Position numbers and translations under genes: made by a program. This document shows positions 1-9,720 of a stretch of 64,000 bases of DNA, piece after piece (position 1 is the stretch's first letter; each line of letters begins with the position of its first letter). Below the pieces are notes generated by a model, which worked only from the letters and a program-made list of their open reading frames with translations, was not told where the DNA came from and did no database searches. The DNA is taken from NCBI RefSeq assembly GCF_013375155.1, contig NZ_JABXOF010000004.1:124001-188000 (forward strand). Direction: 5' to 3'. This DNA is from Serratia ureilytica. GTDB lineage: Bacteria > Pseudomonadota > Gammaproteobacteria > Enterobacterales > Enterobacteriaceae.

Positions 1-1
1 G

Positions 2-439
2 GTGGCGTTGGTGCTGCAAATCATGCCGTGGCCGGAACAGATCTACATGTTCCGGCCTTCGTGGCTGGTGCTGATCCTCATTTACTGGGTGATGGCCTTG
101 CCGCACCGCGTCAACGTCGGCACCGGTTTCGTGCTGGGGTTGATCATGGATCTGATCCTCGGCTCCACGCTGGGCGTGCGCGCGCTGGCGCTGGGCATCA
201 TCGCCTACCTGGTGGCGTTCAAATTCCAACTGTTCCGCAATATGGCGCTGTGGCAACAGGCGCTGATCGTCGTGCTGCTGTCGCTGTCGATGGACGTGGT
301 GGTGTTCTGGGCTGAGTTTTTAGTGATCAACGTCTCTTTCCGCCCAGAGGTGTTCTGGAGTAGTGTGGTAAACGGCATTTTGTGGCCGTGGTTATTCCTG
401 TTGATGCGCAAAATCCGCCGTCAGTTCGCCGTACAGTAA
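2..439 (+). CDS. mreD: MreD, rod-shape-determining membrane protein (5' end cut by window edge)
   Basis: Integral inner-membrane protein that works with MreB and MreC to keep the rod shape by guiding the elongation peptidoglycan machinery. The visible 145 residues are a chain of hydrophobic segments ending in a basic tail (RKIRRQF). They align without gaps to E. coli MreD from about residue 18 onward ([41 protein letters not shown]), so about 17 N-terminal codons lie outside the window. The gtg at base 2 is therefore an internal codon, not a start. yhdE follows after 10 nt, consistent with the usual mreBCD-yhdE-rng transcription unit. Confidence 0.95.
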   Translation: MALVLQIMPWPEQIYMFRPSWLVLILIYWVMALPHRVNVGTGFVLGLIMDLILGSTLGVRALALGIIAYLVAFKFQLFRNMALWQQALIVVLLSLSMDVVVFWAEFLVINVSFRPEVFWSSVVNGILWPWLFLLMRKIRRQFAVQ

Positions 440-449
440 GGGTATCTCA

Positions 450-1034
450 ATGACTTCGCTTTATCTGGCCTCCGGCTCCCCACGTCGACGTGAACTGCTG
501 ACCCTGCTGGGCGTATCGTTCGACATCCTGTTGACGCATACCGAAGAGCAGCGCCGGGAAGGCGAAGCCGCAGAAGCCTATGTGCGCCGCCTGGCGCAGG
601 ACAAGGCCAAAGCGGGCGTGGCGCTGGCGCAGGAAGATCGGCCGGTGCTGGGCGCCGACACCATCGTGGTGCTCAACGGCCGGGTGCTGGAGAAGCCGCG
701 CGACGAAGCCCATGCGGCACAGATGCTGGCGGCCCTGTCGGGCAAACAGCATCAGGTGATGACGGCGGTGGCGATCGCCGATCGCCAAGACGTGCGTTGC
801 CAGCTGGTGGTGACCGACGTGACGTTCCGCAGCCTGTCGCAACAGGATATCCGCGACTATATTGCTACGGGCGAACCGATGGATAAAGCGGGCGCCTACG
901 GCATTCAAGGAAAGGGTGGTTGTTTCGTCAGAACGATAACCGGGAGTTATCACGCGGTGGTCGGTCTGCCACTGGTCGAAACACATGAGCTGCTCAGTAA
1001 TTTTGTCGCATTACGTGATGTAAGAACCGGTTGA
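450..1034 (+). CDS. yhdE: YhdE, Maf-family dTTP/UTP pyrophosphatase
   Basis: House-cleaning nucleotide pyrophosphatase that hydrolyses dTTP, UTP and modified pyrimidine nucleotides to monophosphates in the cytoplasm. The 194-residue protein opens with the Maf signature (SGSPRRREL, residues 8-16) and carries the conserved catalytic aspartate in GADTIVV (Asp70). Length matches the E. coli protein (197). The ATG follows an AAGGG ribosome-binding site overlapping the end of mreD, so the two are probably co-transcribed. The substrate preference is known for the family, not shown by this sequence. Confidence 0.95.
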   Translation: MTSLYLASGSPRRRELLTLLGVSFDILLTHTEEQRREGEAAEAYVRRLAQDKAKAGVALAQEDRPVLGADTIVVLNGRVLEKPRDEAHAAQMLAALSGKQHQVMTAVAIADRQDVRCQLVVTDVTFRSLSQQDIRDYIATGEPMDKAGAYGIQGKGGCFVRTITGSYHAVVGLPLVETHELLSNFVALRDVRTG

Positions 1035-1072
1035 TGGGCGCTGCCATTATCGACCGGCTCTGAGGAGAAGGC

Positions 1073-2542
1073 ATGACAGCTGAGCTACTGGTTAATATCA
1101 CACCGTCTGAAACGCGGGTCGCCTATATCGATGGCGGCATTCTGCAAGAGATTCATATCGAACGCGAATCCAAACGCGGCATCGTCGGCAATATCTATAA
1201 AGGGCGCGTCAGCCGCGTCCTGCCGGGGATGCAGGCGGCGTTCGTCGACATCGGCCTGGACAAGGCCGCCTTCCTGCACGCCTCCGACATCATGCCGCAT
1301 ACCGAATGCGTCGCCGGCGACGAGCGGAAAAACTTCCACGTGCGCGACATCGCCGAGCTGGTGCGCCAGGGGCAAGACCTGATGGTGCAGGTGGTGAAAG
1401 ATCCGCTCGGCACCAAGGGCGCGCGTCTGACTACCGACATTACGCTGCCTTCGCGCTATCTGGTCTTCATGCCGGGCGCGGCGCACGTCGGCGTGTCGCA
1501 GCGCATTGAAAGCGAAGCCGAGCGTGAACGCCTGAAGTCCATCGTTGCGCCGCATTGCGACGAGCTGGGCGGTTTTATCATCCGCACCGCAGCGGAGGGC
1601 ATCGGCGAGGAGGAGCTGGCGCAGGACGCGGCGTTCCTCAAACGCCTGTGGACCAAGGTGATGGAGCGCAAGAAGCGCAACCAGACCAAATACAAGCTGT
1701 ACGGCGAGCTGGCGCTGGCGCAGCGCATCCTGCGCGACTTCGCCGGCGCGGCGCTGGATCGCATTCGCGTCGATTCGCGGTTGACGCACGATCTGCTGGT
1801 GGAGTTTACCGGCGAGTATATCCCGGACATCACCCGCAAGCTGGAGCTGTACACCGGCAGCCAACCGATTTTCGATCTGTACGATGTGGAAAACGAGATC
1901 CAGCGCGCGCTGGAGCGCAAGGTGGAGCTGAAGTCCGGCGGTTATCTGATCATCGATCAGACCGAGGCGATGACCACCGTCGACATCAACACCGGCGCCT
2001 TCGTCGGCCACCGCAACCTCGATGAAACCATCTTCAATACCAACATCGAGGCGACGCAGGCCATTGCCCGCCAGCTGCGGCTGCGCAACCTGGGCGGCAT
2101 CATCATTATCGACTTCATCGATATGAACAACGAAGAGCATCGCCGCCGGGTGCTGCACTCGCTGGAGCAGGCGTTGAGTAAAGATCGGGTAAAAACCACG
2201 ATCAACGGCTTCTCTCAGCTAGGCTTAGTTGAAATGACGCGTAAACGAACGCGTGAAAGCATTGAACATGTGCTCTGTCACGATTGTCCTACTTGCAATG
2301 GGCGCGGCACCGTGAAAACGGTGGAAACCGTGTGCTACGAGATCCTGCGCGAAATTGTGCGCGTGCATCACGCCTACGATTCCGATCGCTTCCTGGTGTA
2401 CGCCTCCGCGGCGGTCGGCGAAGCGCTGAAGAGCGAAGAGTCGCACGCGCTGGCCGAAGTGGAGATTTTCGTCGGCAAACAGGTGAAGGTGCAGATCGAA
2501 CCGTTGTACAGCCAGGAGCAGTTCGACGTCGTCATGATGTAG
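1073..2542 (+). CDS. rng: Ribonuclease G
   Basis: Single-strand-specific endoribonuclease that matures the 5' end of 16S rRNA and degrades some mRNAs. The 489 residues contain an N-terminal S1-type RNA-binding region (about 35-125), the two metal-binding catalytic aspartates Asp304 (TVDINTG) and Asp347 (IIDFIDMN), and the CPTC zinc-link motif at 405-408 (HDCPTCNGRG). These are the expected positions for RNase G. It lacks the long C-terminal scaffold of RNase E. A good GAGGAGAAG ribosome-binding site precedes the ATG. It sits between yhdE and yhdP as in E. coli. Confidence 0.97.
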   Translation: MTAELLVNITPSETRVAYIDGGILQEIHIERESKRGIVGNIYKGRVSRVLPGMQAAFVDIGLDKAAFLHASDIMPHTECVAGDERKNFHVRDIAELVRQGQDLMVQVVKDPLGTKGARLTTDITLPSRYLVFMPGAAHVGVSQRIESEAERERLKSIVAPHCDELGGFIIRTAAEGIGEEELAQDAAFLKRLWTKVMERKKRNQTKYKLYGELALAQRILRDFAGAALDRIRVDSRLTHDLLVEFTGEYIPDITRKLELYTGSQPIFDLYDVENEIQRALERKVELKSGGYLIIDQTEAMTTVDINTGAFVGHRNLDETIFNTNIEATQAIARQLRLRNLGGIIIIDFIDMNNEEHRRRVLHSLEQALSKDRVKTTINGFSQLGLVEMTRKRTRESIEHVLCHDCPTCNGRGTVKTVETVCYEILREIVRVHHAYDSDRFLVYASAAVGEALKSEESHALAEVEIFVGKQVKVQIEPLYSQEQFDVVMM

Positions 2543-2560
2543 CCCGCCCGACATCGGTAG

Positions 2561-2580
2561 GGGCCCGGCACGCCGGGCCC
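2561..2580 (+). terminator. GC-rich stem-loop after rng
   Basis: Perfect 8-bp stem (GGGCCCGG / CCGGGCCC) closing a 4-nt loop, 18 nt downstream of the rng stop. There is no run of T after it, so it may attenuate or protect the rng 3' end instead of terminating fully. yhdP starts 50 nt further on. Confidence 0.45.
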
Positions 2581-2630
2581 GTCAGTGCATAGATATTCCC
2601 GTTGCCAGGCAGCGGAGCAAGGAGAACTGC

Positions 2631-5600
2631 GTGAGGCGACTGCCTGGGATTCTGTTAGCAACAGGCGCCACCCTAATTGTGATTGTGGCGCTGCTGATCA
2701 GCGGGCTGCGCCTGATGCTGCCGAAGCTGAACGACTACCGCCCCCAACTGCTGGCGCAGGTGGAGAAGCTGTCCGGCGTGCCCGTGCGGATGGATTTCGT
2801 GCAGGGCAGCTGGGAAACGTTCGGCCCGCAGCTTGAAATGCGCAACCTGAGCGCTACGCTGCCCAAAAGCGATGTGCATATCGAGCGCGTGACGCTGGCG
2901 TTGGACGTGTGGCAGTCGCTGCTGCACTGGCGCTGGCAGTTCCGCGATCTGACCTTCTACCAATTCCGCCTCGACTTGAACGCCACGCTGGGCGGCGACC
3001 AGCAGGGCGAAGGCCTTGAGCCGGGCAAGATCAGCGATCTGATGCTGCGCCAGCTCGATCACTTCGATTTGCGCGACAGCCGTATCTCGTTCCTGACGCC
3101 CGCCGGCGCGCGCGCCGAATTTGACATTCCCCAACTGACCTGGCTCAACGGCCGCGATCGTCACCGCGCCGAGGGGCAGATCAGCCTGTCGACGCTGAAC
3201 GGCCAACACGGCGTGGTGCAGCTGCGCATGGACCTGCGCGATAATCAGGGCCTGCTGGATACCGGCACGGTCTACCTGCAGGCCGATAACATCGACATGA
3301 AACCCTGGTTTACCCGCTGGCTGCGCGCCAACACCGGGCTGGAAAGCGCAGACTTCAGCCTGGCGGCCTGGCTGCAGGTGCAGAACGGCCAGATCGCCGG
3401 CGGCAATGCGTTGCTCAAGCAGGGGGCGGCCAACTGGGACACCGGCGCCGCGCAGCACCGGCTGGACGTGGATAATCTGGCGCTGTCGCTGCGCCGCCAG
3501 GGCACCGGTTGGCAGCTCGACGTGCCGCAACTGCGGTTGAGCACCGACGGCCAGGCCTGGCCGCAGGGCGGGCTTTCCGCGCTGTGGCTGCCGGAAAACA
3601 CCGAATTCATGGGGCCGGCGCAGAATGAAGAACTGCGTGTGCGCGCGACTGATATTCAGCTGGAGCGTCTTTCGGCGCTGTTGCCGACCTTCTCCTTCCT
3701 CAGCCCGGACGTGCTCGACCGCTGGAACGATCTGCAGCCGCAGGGGCAATTGGAAGCGCTGGCGCTGGACATTCCGCTCAAGCAGCCGGAAAAGAGCCGT
3801 TTCCAGGCGCTGTGGCGCGATGTCAGCTGGCAGCGTTGGGAACTGCTGCCGGGCGTTAACCACTTCTCCGGGGCGTTGAGCGGCGGGGTGGAGAACGGCC
3901 GCCTGACGCTGGGGCTCACCGACAGCACTCTGCCTTACGGCGACATGTTCCGCGCGCCGCTTGAAATCAGCAGCGCGCGTGGCGCGCTGACCTGGCGTTA
4001 CAACGATCAGGGCTGGGAACTGGCGAGCCAGGGGCTGGACGTCAAGGCGAAGTCGCTGTGGGTCAACGGCGATTTCCGTTATCAGCAGCCGGCCAAGGGC
4101 GATCCGTGGCTGAACATCCTGGCGGGCATCCGCCTGTATGACGGCGCCGACGCCTGGCGCTATTTCCCGGAACCGTTGATGGGCAAGCATTTGGTGGACT
4201 ACCTGAGCGGCGCCATTCAGGGCGGCCAGGTGGATAACGCCACGCTGATTTATTCCGGCGATCCGCAGCACTTCCCGTATCGCAAAAACGAAGGACAGTT
4301 CGAAGTCTTCGTACCGCTGCGCCATGCCACCTTCCAGTTCCAACCGGGCTGGCCGGCGCTGACCGATTTGGCGATCGATCTCGATTTCGCCAACGAGGGG
4401 CTGTGGATGCATGCGCCGCAAACCCGGTTGGGCAAGGTGGCGGGTAAAAATATCAGCGCGGTGATCCCGGATTACCTGAAAGAGCGATTGCTGATCGACG
4501 CCGAAGTCGCAGGTGCGGGCAGCGATGTGCATGACTACTTTATGCAGACGCCGTTGCACGATTCGCTGGGGGCGGCGCTGGAGCAGCTGCAGATCGGCGG
4601 CGATGTCAGTGGGCGCTTACATCTAGATATCCCGCTGGACGGCGAGCAGGTCAAAGCCACCGGTGAAGTGGCGCTGAACAATAATTCGTTGCTGATAAAA
4701 CCGCTGGAAAGCGAGCTGCAGAAGCTCAGCGGCAAATTCCGTTTCAACAACGGCAATCTGGAGAGCGACACCCTGTCGGCCAACTGGTTCGGGCAACCGG
4801 TGGCGGTCAACTTCACTACGCAGGAAGGCGAGCGTGACTACAAGGTCAACGTTGGTCTGAAAGGAGACTGGCAGCCGGGCAAGTTCCCCGGCCTGCCGAA
4901 AGAGGCCGCCGATGCGCTCAGCGGCAGCGCGCCCTGGCAGAGCCAGGTGGCCATCACGCTGCCGCACCAAGGTTCGGCCAGCTACGATATCGGTCTCGAC
5001 GCGGATTTGAAGAAAGTGAGCAGTCACTTACCTTCGCCGCTGAACAAGGCGCCGGGAGAGGCGCTGCCGGTGAACGTCAAGGTCAAAGGCGGTTTGAACG
5101 GCTTCATGTTGACCGGCAGCGCGGGCAAACAGAACCGTTTCAACAGCGAATGGAACTTCGATAAAAAACAGGTGAATCTGGCGCGCGCCGCCTGGCAAAC
5201 CAACGGGGGCGGCACGCCGCCGCTGCCGGCCGGTAAGTCGATGACGCTGAATCTGCCGGCGCTGGACGGTGAGCAGTGGCTGGCGCTGCTCGCGCCGGCG
5301 CTGAAACAGGGCGGCGGCAGCGGCCAGGTGGGCGGTTTCAGCTTCCCCACCACCGTGGCGCTGACCACGCCGCAGCTGCTGTTGGGCGGCCAGGCCTGGC
5401 ATAAGCTGACGCTGTCGGCCGAGAAACAGCTTGGCGCTACCCTCGTGAGCGCCAAGAGCGACGAAGTGGACGGCAGCCTGCGGGTGGCCGATCGCGGGCC
5501 GTGGCGCGCCGATATCAATTATCTGTATTACAACCCGCAGTTCGCAGAGACGAAAAACACGGCGGGCACGCCACCGCCGTCGACCGAAAAAGTTTCCTTC

Positions 5601-6434
5601 CGCGACTGGCCTTCGTTGATGTTGCGCTGCAAGTCGTGCTGGGTACTGGGGCAGAACCTCGGCAAGGTCGAGGCGGATCTGACTAATCGGGGCGATACTC
5701 TGACGCTGGATCACGGCCTGGTCGATACCGGCCAAGGACGCATGACCGCCACCGGCCTGTGGAAACAAAACGCGCAGGAAGAGCGCAGCTCGCTGAAAGG
5801 CAAGCTGCTCGGCGGCAAGATTGATGAAACCGCCGCCTTCTTCGGCATCACCATTCCGCTCAAGGGAGCGCCTTACGACGTGGATTTCGATCTGTACTGG
5901 CATGGCACGCCGTGGCAGCCGCGGGTCGATACGCTGAGCGGCGCGTTGCAGGTCAAAATGGGCAAGGGCGAGATCGACAGCATGGGCGGCGGCCGCGCCG
6001 GTCAGCTGCTGCGGCTGGTCAGCTTCGACGCTTTGCTGCGCAAGCTGCAGTTCGACTTCAGCGATACCTTCGGCAAAGGCTTCTACTTTGATTCCATCCG
6101 CAGTACCGCCTGGCTGAAAGATGGCATAATGCATACTGATAATCTATTGATCGATGGCTTGGCGGCGGATATTGCTATGAGCGGCCAGATCGATTTGGCG
6201 CGCCGCCGCATCGATATGGAAGCGGTGGTGGCGCCGGCGATTTCAGCGACCGTCGGCGTGGCCACGGCGTTTGTCGTTAACCCGATCGTCGGCGCGGCGG
6301 TGTTCGCCGCCTCGCAGGTGCTGGGGCCGCTGTGGAGCAAGATTTCGCTGATTCGCTACCATATCGGCGGCGATCTCGACCAGCCGAAGATCAATGAGGT
6401 ACAGCGTAAGTCAAAGGAGGATAAGGCGTCATGA
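2631..6434 (+). CDS. yhdP: YhdP, AsmA-like intermembrane phospholipid transport protein
   Basis: Very large AsmA/TamB-type protein, 1267 residues (E. coli 1266). It is anchored by one N-terminal membrane helix (about residues 5-27) with a long periplasmic beta-rich groove. Together with TamB and YdbH it is known to carry phospholipids from inner to outer membrane. The match to E. coli extends end to end, including the conserved N-terminus MRRLPGILL, the C-terminal VNPIVGAAVFAAS segment and the CKSCW cysteine pair. The start is GTG, preceded by AAGGAG. The next gene overlaps it by 4 nt (ATGA). Two very long open frames on the opposite strand here are codon-bias shadows. Confidence 0.95.
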   Translation: MRRLPGILLATGATLIVIVALLISGLRLMLPKLNDYRPQLLAQVEKLSGVPVRMDFVQGSWETFGPQLEMRNLSATLPKSDVHIERVTLALDVWQSLLHWRWQFRDLTFYQFRLDLNATLGGDQQGEGLEPGKISDLMLRQLDHFDLRDSRISFLTPAGARAEFDIPQLTWLNGRDRHRAEGQISLSTLNGQHGVVQLRMDLRDNQGLLDTGTVYLQADNIDMKPWFTRWLRANTGLESADFSLAAWLQVQNGQIAGGNALLKQGAANWDTGAAQHRLDVDNLALSLRRQGTGWQLDVPQLRLSTDGQAWPQGGLSALWLPENTEFMGPAQNEELRVRATDIQLERLSALLPTFSFLSPDVLDRWNDLQPQGQLEALALDIPLKQPEKSRFQALWRDVSWQRWELLPGVNHFSGALSGGVENGRLTLGLTDSTLPYGDMFRAPLEISSARGALTWRYNDQGWELASQGLDVKAKSLWVNGDFRYQQPAKGDPWLNILAGIRLYDGADAWRYFPEPLMGKHLVDYLSGAIQGGQVDNATLIYSGDPQHFPYRKNEGQFEVFVPLRHATFQFQPGWPALTDLAIDLDFANEGLWMHAPQTRLGKVAGKNISAVIPDYLKERLLIDAEVAGAGSDVHDYFMQTPLHDSLGAALEQLQIGGDVSGRLHLDIPLDGEQVKATGEVALNNNSLLIKPLESELQKLSGKFRFNNGNLESDTLSANWFGQPVAVNFTTQEGERDYKVNVGLKGDWQPGKFPGLPKEAADALSGSAPWQSQVAITLPHQGSASYDIGLDADLKKVSSHLPSPLNKAPGEALPVNVKVKGGLNGFMLTGSAGKQNRFNSEWNFDKKQVNLARAAWQTNGGGTPPLPAGKSMTLNLPALDGEQWLALLAPALKQGGGSGQVGGFSFPTTVALTTPQLLLGGQAWHKLTLSAEKQLGATLVSAKSDEVDGSLRVADRGPWRADINYLYYNPQFAETKNTAGTPPPSTEKVSFRDWPSLMLRCKSCWVLGQNLGKVEADLTNRGDTLTLDHGLVDTGQGRMTATGLWKQNAQEERSSLKGKLLGGKIDETAAFFGITIPLKGAPYDVDFDLYWHGTPWQPRVDTLSGALQVKMGKGEIDSMGGGRAGQLLRLVSFDALLRKLQFDFSDTFGKGFYFDSIRSTAWLKDGIMHTDNLLIDGLAADIAMSGQIDLARRRIDMEAVVAPAISATVGVATAFVVNPIVGAAVFAASQVLGPLWSKISLIRYHIGGDLDQPKINEVQRKSKEDKAS

Positions 6435-7291
6435 GGAATGCTAACGTTGCGTTGTTGCAGTTGTGCAGTGGCGATCAGGTGCGCGATAACCTGGCCCAGA
6501 TTGAACAGCAGATTAAGCAGCTCAATGCCGGGGTAAAACTGGTCATGACGCCGGAGAACGCGCTGCTGTTCGCCAACTCCGCAGCCTACCGCCAACAGGC
6601 GGAAAAACAGGGCGATGGCCCGCTGCAGAATGCGGTGCGCGAACTGGCGCGCCGCTATGGCGTGTGGTTGCTGGTGGGCTCGATGCCGCTCGTCAGCCGT
6701 GAGAACCCGGAGCTTATCACCACCAGCAGCCTGTTGTTCGACGAGCAGGGCGAGATCCGCGCCCGCTACGACAAGCTGCACATGTTCGATGTGGACATCA
6801 ACGACGCGCACGGTCATTACCGCGAGTCGGATACCTACCAGCATGGGCAGCACCTGACGGTGGTGGATACGCCGGTCGGGCGTTTGGGCATGACCATATG
6901 CTACGATCTGCGCTTCCCCGCGCTGTTCCAGGCGCTGCGGGCGCAGGGCGCCGAACTGATTTCGGTGCCGGCGGCCTTTACGCGGGTAACCGGCGAGGCG
7001 CATTGGGAAATCCTGCTGCGTGCCCGAGCGATCGAGAACCAGTGCATGATCCTGGCGCCGGCGCAGGTGGGGCGCCACGGGCCGACCCGTCGCACCTGGG
7101 GCCACACGCTGGCCGTCGACGGCTGGGGCAAGGTACTGGCCGAGAACCCGGACGCCGTGGCGGCACTGAAGGTGCGCGTGGACGCCGCAAGCCTGAAAAA
7201 TATTCGTGCGCAGATGCCGGTGCTGCAGCACAACCGATTCCAGACGTCGCTGACGGCGCCGTCTGACAAGTTATCCTCCAATCAAGAGTGA
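6431..7291 (+). CDS. Nitrilase-superfamily amidase, Nit1-like (deaminated glutathione amidase type)
   Basis: Carbon-nitrogen hydrolase of 286 residues with the complete catalytic triad: Glu42 (TPENALL), Lys115 ([11 protein letters not shown]) and Cys157 (TICYDLRFP). The LHMFDVDI and CYDLRFP contexts match the Nit1/YbeM branch, whose known role is hydrolysis of deaminated glutathione produced by transaminase side reactions. That substrate is inferred from family resemblance. The gene overlaps the yhdP stop by 4 nt and precedes tldD by 7 nt, so all three are probably one operon. E. coli lacks it at this locus; I recall it here in Yersinia and Serratia. Confidence 0.85.
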   Translation: MRNANVALLQLCSGDQVRDNLAQIEQQIKQLNAGVKLVMTPENALLFANSAAYRQQAEKQGDGPLQNAVRELARRYGVWLLVGSMPLVSRENPELITTSSLLFDEQGEIRARYDKLHMFDVDINDAHGHYRESDTYQHGQHLTVVDTPVGRLGMTICYDLRFPALFQALRAQGAELISVPAAFTRVTGEAHWEILLRARAIENQCMILAPAQVGRHGPTRRTWGHTLAVDGWGKVLAENPDAVAALKVRVDAASLKNIRAQMPVLQHNRFQTSLTAPSDKLSSNQE

Positions 7292-7298
7292 AACCATT

Positions 7299-8744
7299 AT
7301 GAGTCTGACGTTTGTCAGTGAGCAGTTACTCGCTACCAACAAGCTGAGTCATCAAGACCTGTACTCGGTACTGGGTCAACTGGCAGAACGCCGTATCGAC
7401 TACGCCGATCTCTATTTTCAGTCCAGCTATCACGAAGCCTGGGTGATCGAGGACGGTATCATCAAGGATGGCTCTTACAATATCGATCAGGGCGTCGGCG
7501 TGCGCGCCGTCAGCGGTGAGAAGACCGGGTTCGCCTATGCCGATCAGATCACTCTGAATGCGCTGCAGCAGAGCGCCCAGGCGGCGCGCAGCATCGTGCG
7601 CGAGCAGGGCGACGGGCGGGCGCATACCCTGGGCGAAATCGGTTATCGAGCGCTGTACCCGCTGCTCGATCCGCTGCAAAGCCTGCCGCGCGAAGAGAAA
7701 ATCGCCCTGTTGCACCGCGTCGACAAGGTGGCGCGCGCCGCCGATGCGCGGGTGCAGGAAGTGAACGCCAGCATCACCGGCGTTTACGAGCAGGTGTTGG
7801 TGGCCGCCACCGACGGCACGCTGGCGGCGGACGTTCGCCCGCTGGTGCGCCTTTCCGTCAGCGTGCTGGTGGAGCAGGACGGCAAGCGTGAGCGCGGCTC
7901 CAGCGGCGGCGGCGGCCGTTTCGGCTATGACTACTTCCTGGAAACCGTCGACGGCGACGTGCGCGCCGACGCTTACGCTAAAGAAGCGGTGCGCATGGCG
8001 CTGGTCAACCTCGGCGCGGTAGCGGCGCCGGCCGGCAATATGCCGGTGGTGTTGGGCGCCGGCTGGCCGGGCGTGCTGCTGCACGAAGCGGTGGGCCATG
8101 GCCTGGAAGGCGACTTCAACCGGCGCGGCACCTCGGTGTTCAGCGGCCATATGGGCGAGCGGGTGGCGTCTGAGCTGTGTACCGTGGTGGACGACGGCAC
8201 CCTGCAAGGGCGCCGCGGTTCGCTGGCGATCGACGACGAAGGCGTGCCGGGCCAGTACAACGTGCTGATCGAAAACGGCGTGCTGAAAGGCTACATGCAG
8301 GACAAGCTCAACGCGCGCCTGATGGGCGTCGCGCCGACCGGCAACGGCCGCCGCGAGTCCTACGCGCATCTGCCGATGCCGCGCATGACCAACACCTACA
8401 TGCTGGCGGGTAAATCGACGCCGGAAGAGATCATCGCCAGCGTTGAGTACGGCCTGTACGCGCCGAACTTTGGCGGCGGCCAGGTGGATATCACCTCCGG
8501 CAAGTTCGTGTTCTCCACCACCGAAGCCTATCTGATCGAGAAGGGCCGCATCACTAAACCGGTGAAGGGGGCGACGCTGATCGGCTCCGGCATCGAGGCG
8601 ATGCAGCAGATCTCGATGGTCGGCAACGATCTGGCGCTCGATAAAGGCGTGGGCGTGTGCGGCAAAGAAGGCCAGAGCGTGCCGGTGGGCGTCGGCCAAC
8701 CGACGCTGAAACTGGACACGCTGACCGTCGGCGGCACGGCGTAA
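7299..8744 (+). CDS. tldD: TldD, metalloprotease subunit
   Basis: Catalytic subunit of the TldD/TldE (PmbA) heterodimeric zinc protease, which removes peptides such as the microcin B17 leader and degrades unfolded antitoxin CcdA. The 481-residue protein has the zinc motif HEAVGH at residues 262-267, characteristic of the D subunit. Its partner PmbA lies at 20001-21341. A short stem with arms GGGGCC/GGCCCC at about 8755-8773 follows the gene, without a T tract. Confidence 0.96.
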   Translation: MSLTFVSEQLLATNKLSHQDLYSVLGQLAERRIDYADLYFQSSYHEAWVIEDGIIKDGSYNIDQGVGVRAVSGEKTGFAYADQITLNALQQSAQAARSIVREQGDGRAHTLGEIGYRALYPLLDPLQSLPREEKIALLHRVDKVARAADARVQEVNASITGVYEQVLVAATDGTLAADVRPLVRLSVSVLVEQDGKRERGSSGGGGRFGYDYFLETVDGDVRADAYAKEAVRMALVNLGAVAAPAGNMPVVLGAGWPGVLLHEAVGHGLEGDFNRRGTSVFSGHMGERVASELCTVVDDGTLQGRRGSLAIDDEGVPGQYNVLIENGVLKGYMQDKLNARLMGVAPTGNGRRESYAHLPMPRMTNTYMLAGKSTPEEIIASVEYGLYAPNFGGGQVDITSGKFVFSTTEAYLIEKGRITKPVKGATLIGSGIEAMQQISMVGNDLALDKGVGVCGKEGQSVPVGVGQPTLKLDTLTVGGTA

Positions 8745-8868
8745 TTTTTCCTCCAGGGGCCACGCGTTGGCCCCTCAATCATGCTCCATTTTGCGGCCTT
8801 TCTCGCATTCGTAACGCTAAGCGCGGCAGGACGCCGTAGCCTGCACGATATAATGGAATAAAATTGAC

Positions 8869-9660
8869 GTGGCGAAAAAACAGAGCAATACGATGATGAC
8901 GCGTCTGGCTATACCCGCCCGGCGTTGGCTGCTGGCGCTGGGCGTCCTGTCCCTGACGGGCTGCGCCCGCTCCGATGCGCTGTGGGGCGTAGTCGATAAG
9001 CTTTGCATGGCCAATTATCAGCAAAAGCGCGATCCGGCGCCCTGTGAGCAGATTTATATGCCGCAGGGGAAGGCGCAGGGCTTTAGCGTGCTGCAAAACC
9101 CGCGTTACCCCTATCATTTTATTCTGGTTCCGACGGCGCCGCTCTCCGGCATTGAAAGCCCACAGATGCTGGCCGGGGAACGGACGGACTATTTTGGCTA
9201 TGCCTGGCTGATGCGTTATCGGCTGGCCGCCGAATATGGCGGGCCGGTGCCGGATGATATGTTGGGCATGGCGATCAACTCCGCATATGGCCGCAGCCAA
9301 AACCAATTGCACATTCACCTGACCTGTCTGCGTGAGGACGTGCGGCGTCAATTGCAGGCGGAACGCCCCTACATACAGGAACAATGGCGGCCCTTGCCGG
9401 ATAAGCTGTTGCGCCACACCTACTACGCGCGCCGCGTGATGCAGCCAACCGCGATGGGCGTTTACCCGATTAAGGATCTGGCGGATTATTTCCATCTGTC
9501 GCCGCCGCAGATGGCGGAATATGGCGTGGCGTTAGTGCCCACTACGTTTGGCGGCCAACGGGGGTTTATTTTGCTGGCCTCGAAGCGCGGCTGGGACGTC
9601 GGCAATCGCGCTTCGGTAGAGTCGCTGCTGGATAAAGAGTGCGCGATTTTGCCGCGTTAA
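8869..9660 (+). CDS. cdh: CDP-diacylglycerol pyrophosphatase, lipoprotein-like
   Basis: Hydrolyses CDP-diacylglycerol to phosphatidate and CMP at the envelope. The HIT-like core is present (NQLHIHLTCLR, His148 and His150), as are the family segments VPDDMLGMAINS and YYARRVM. Unlike the E. coli enzyme, whose N-terminus is a simple membrane anchor, this one has a hydrophobic signal ending in LSLTGC, a convincing lipobox, so the mature protein is probably a lipoprotein. The start is uncertain: GTG at 8869 is used here, but ATG codons at 8893 and 8896 give a cleaner signal peptide. Standalone gene, convergent with its right neighbour. Confidence 0.85.
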   Translation: MAKKQSNTMMTRLAIPARRWLLALGVLSLTGCARSDALWGVVDKLCMANYQQKRDPAPCEQIYMPQGKAQGFSVLQNPRYPYHFILVPTAPLSGIESPQMLAGERTDYFGYAWLMRYRLAAEYGGPVPDDMLGMAINSAYGRSQNQLHIHLTCLREDVRRQLQAERPYIQEQWRPLPDKLLRHTYYARRVMQPTAMGVYPIKDLADYFHLSPPQMAEYGVALVPTTFGGQRGFILLASKRGWDVGNRASVESLLDKECAILPR

Positions 9661-9681
9661 TTTTGCTACATAAAATGACGC

Positions 9682-9712
9682 AGGTGAGAGCGGCGAGGCA
9701 TCGCTCTCACCT
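9682..9712. terminator. Bidirectional stem-loop between convergent cdh and the ligase gene
   Basis: Perfect 11-bp inverted repeat (AGGTGAGAGCG / CGCTCTCACCT) around a 9-nt loop, in the 60-bp gap between two convergent genes. T-tract support is weak on both sides, so the terminator role rests on position and stem strength. Confidence 0.6.
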
Positions 9713-9720
9713 CGTTGTCC

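Noticed and set aside
2673-4559. Antisense open frame of over 600 codons inside yhdP
   Set aside because: Rich in Gln, His, Arg and Ala with no domain signature; a by-product of G+C-rich codon bias opposite a real gene.
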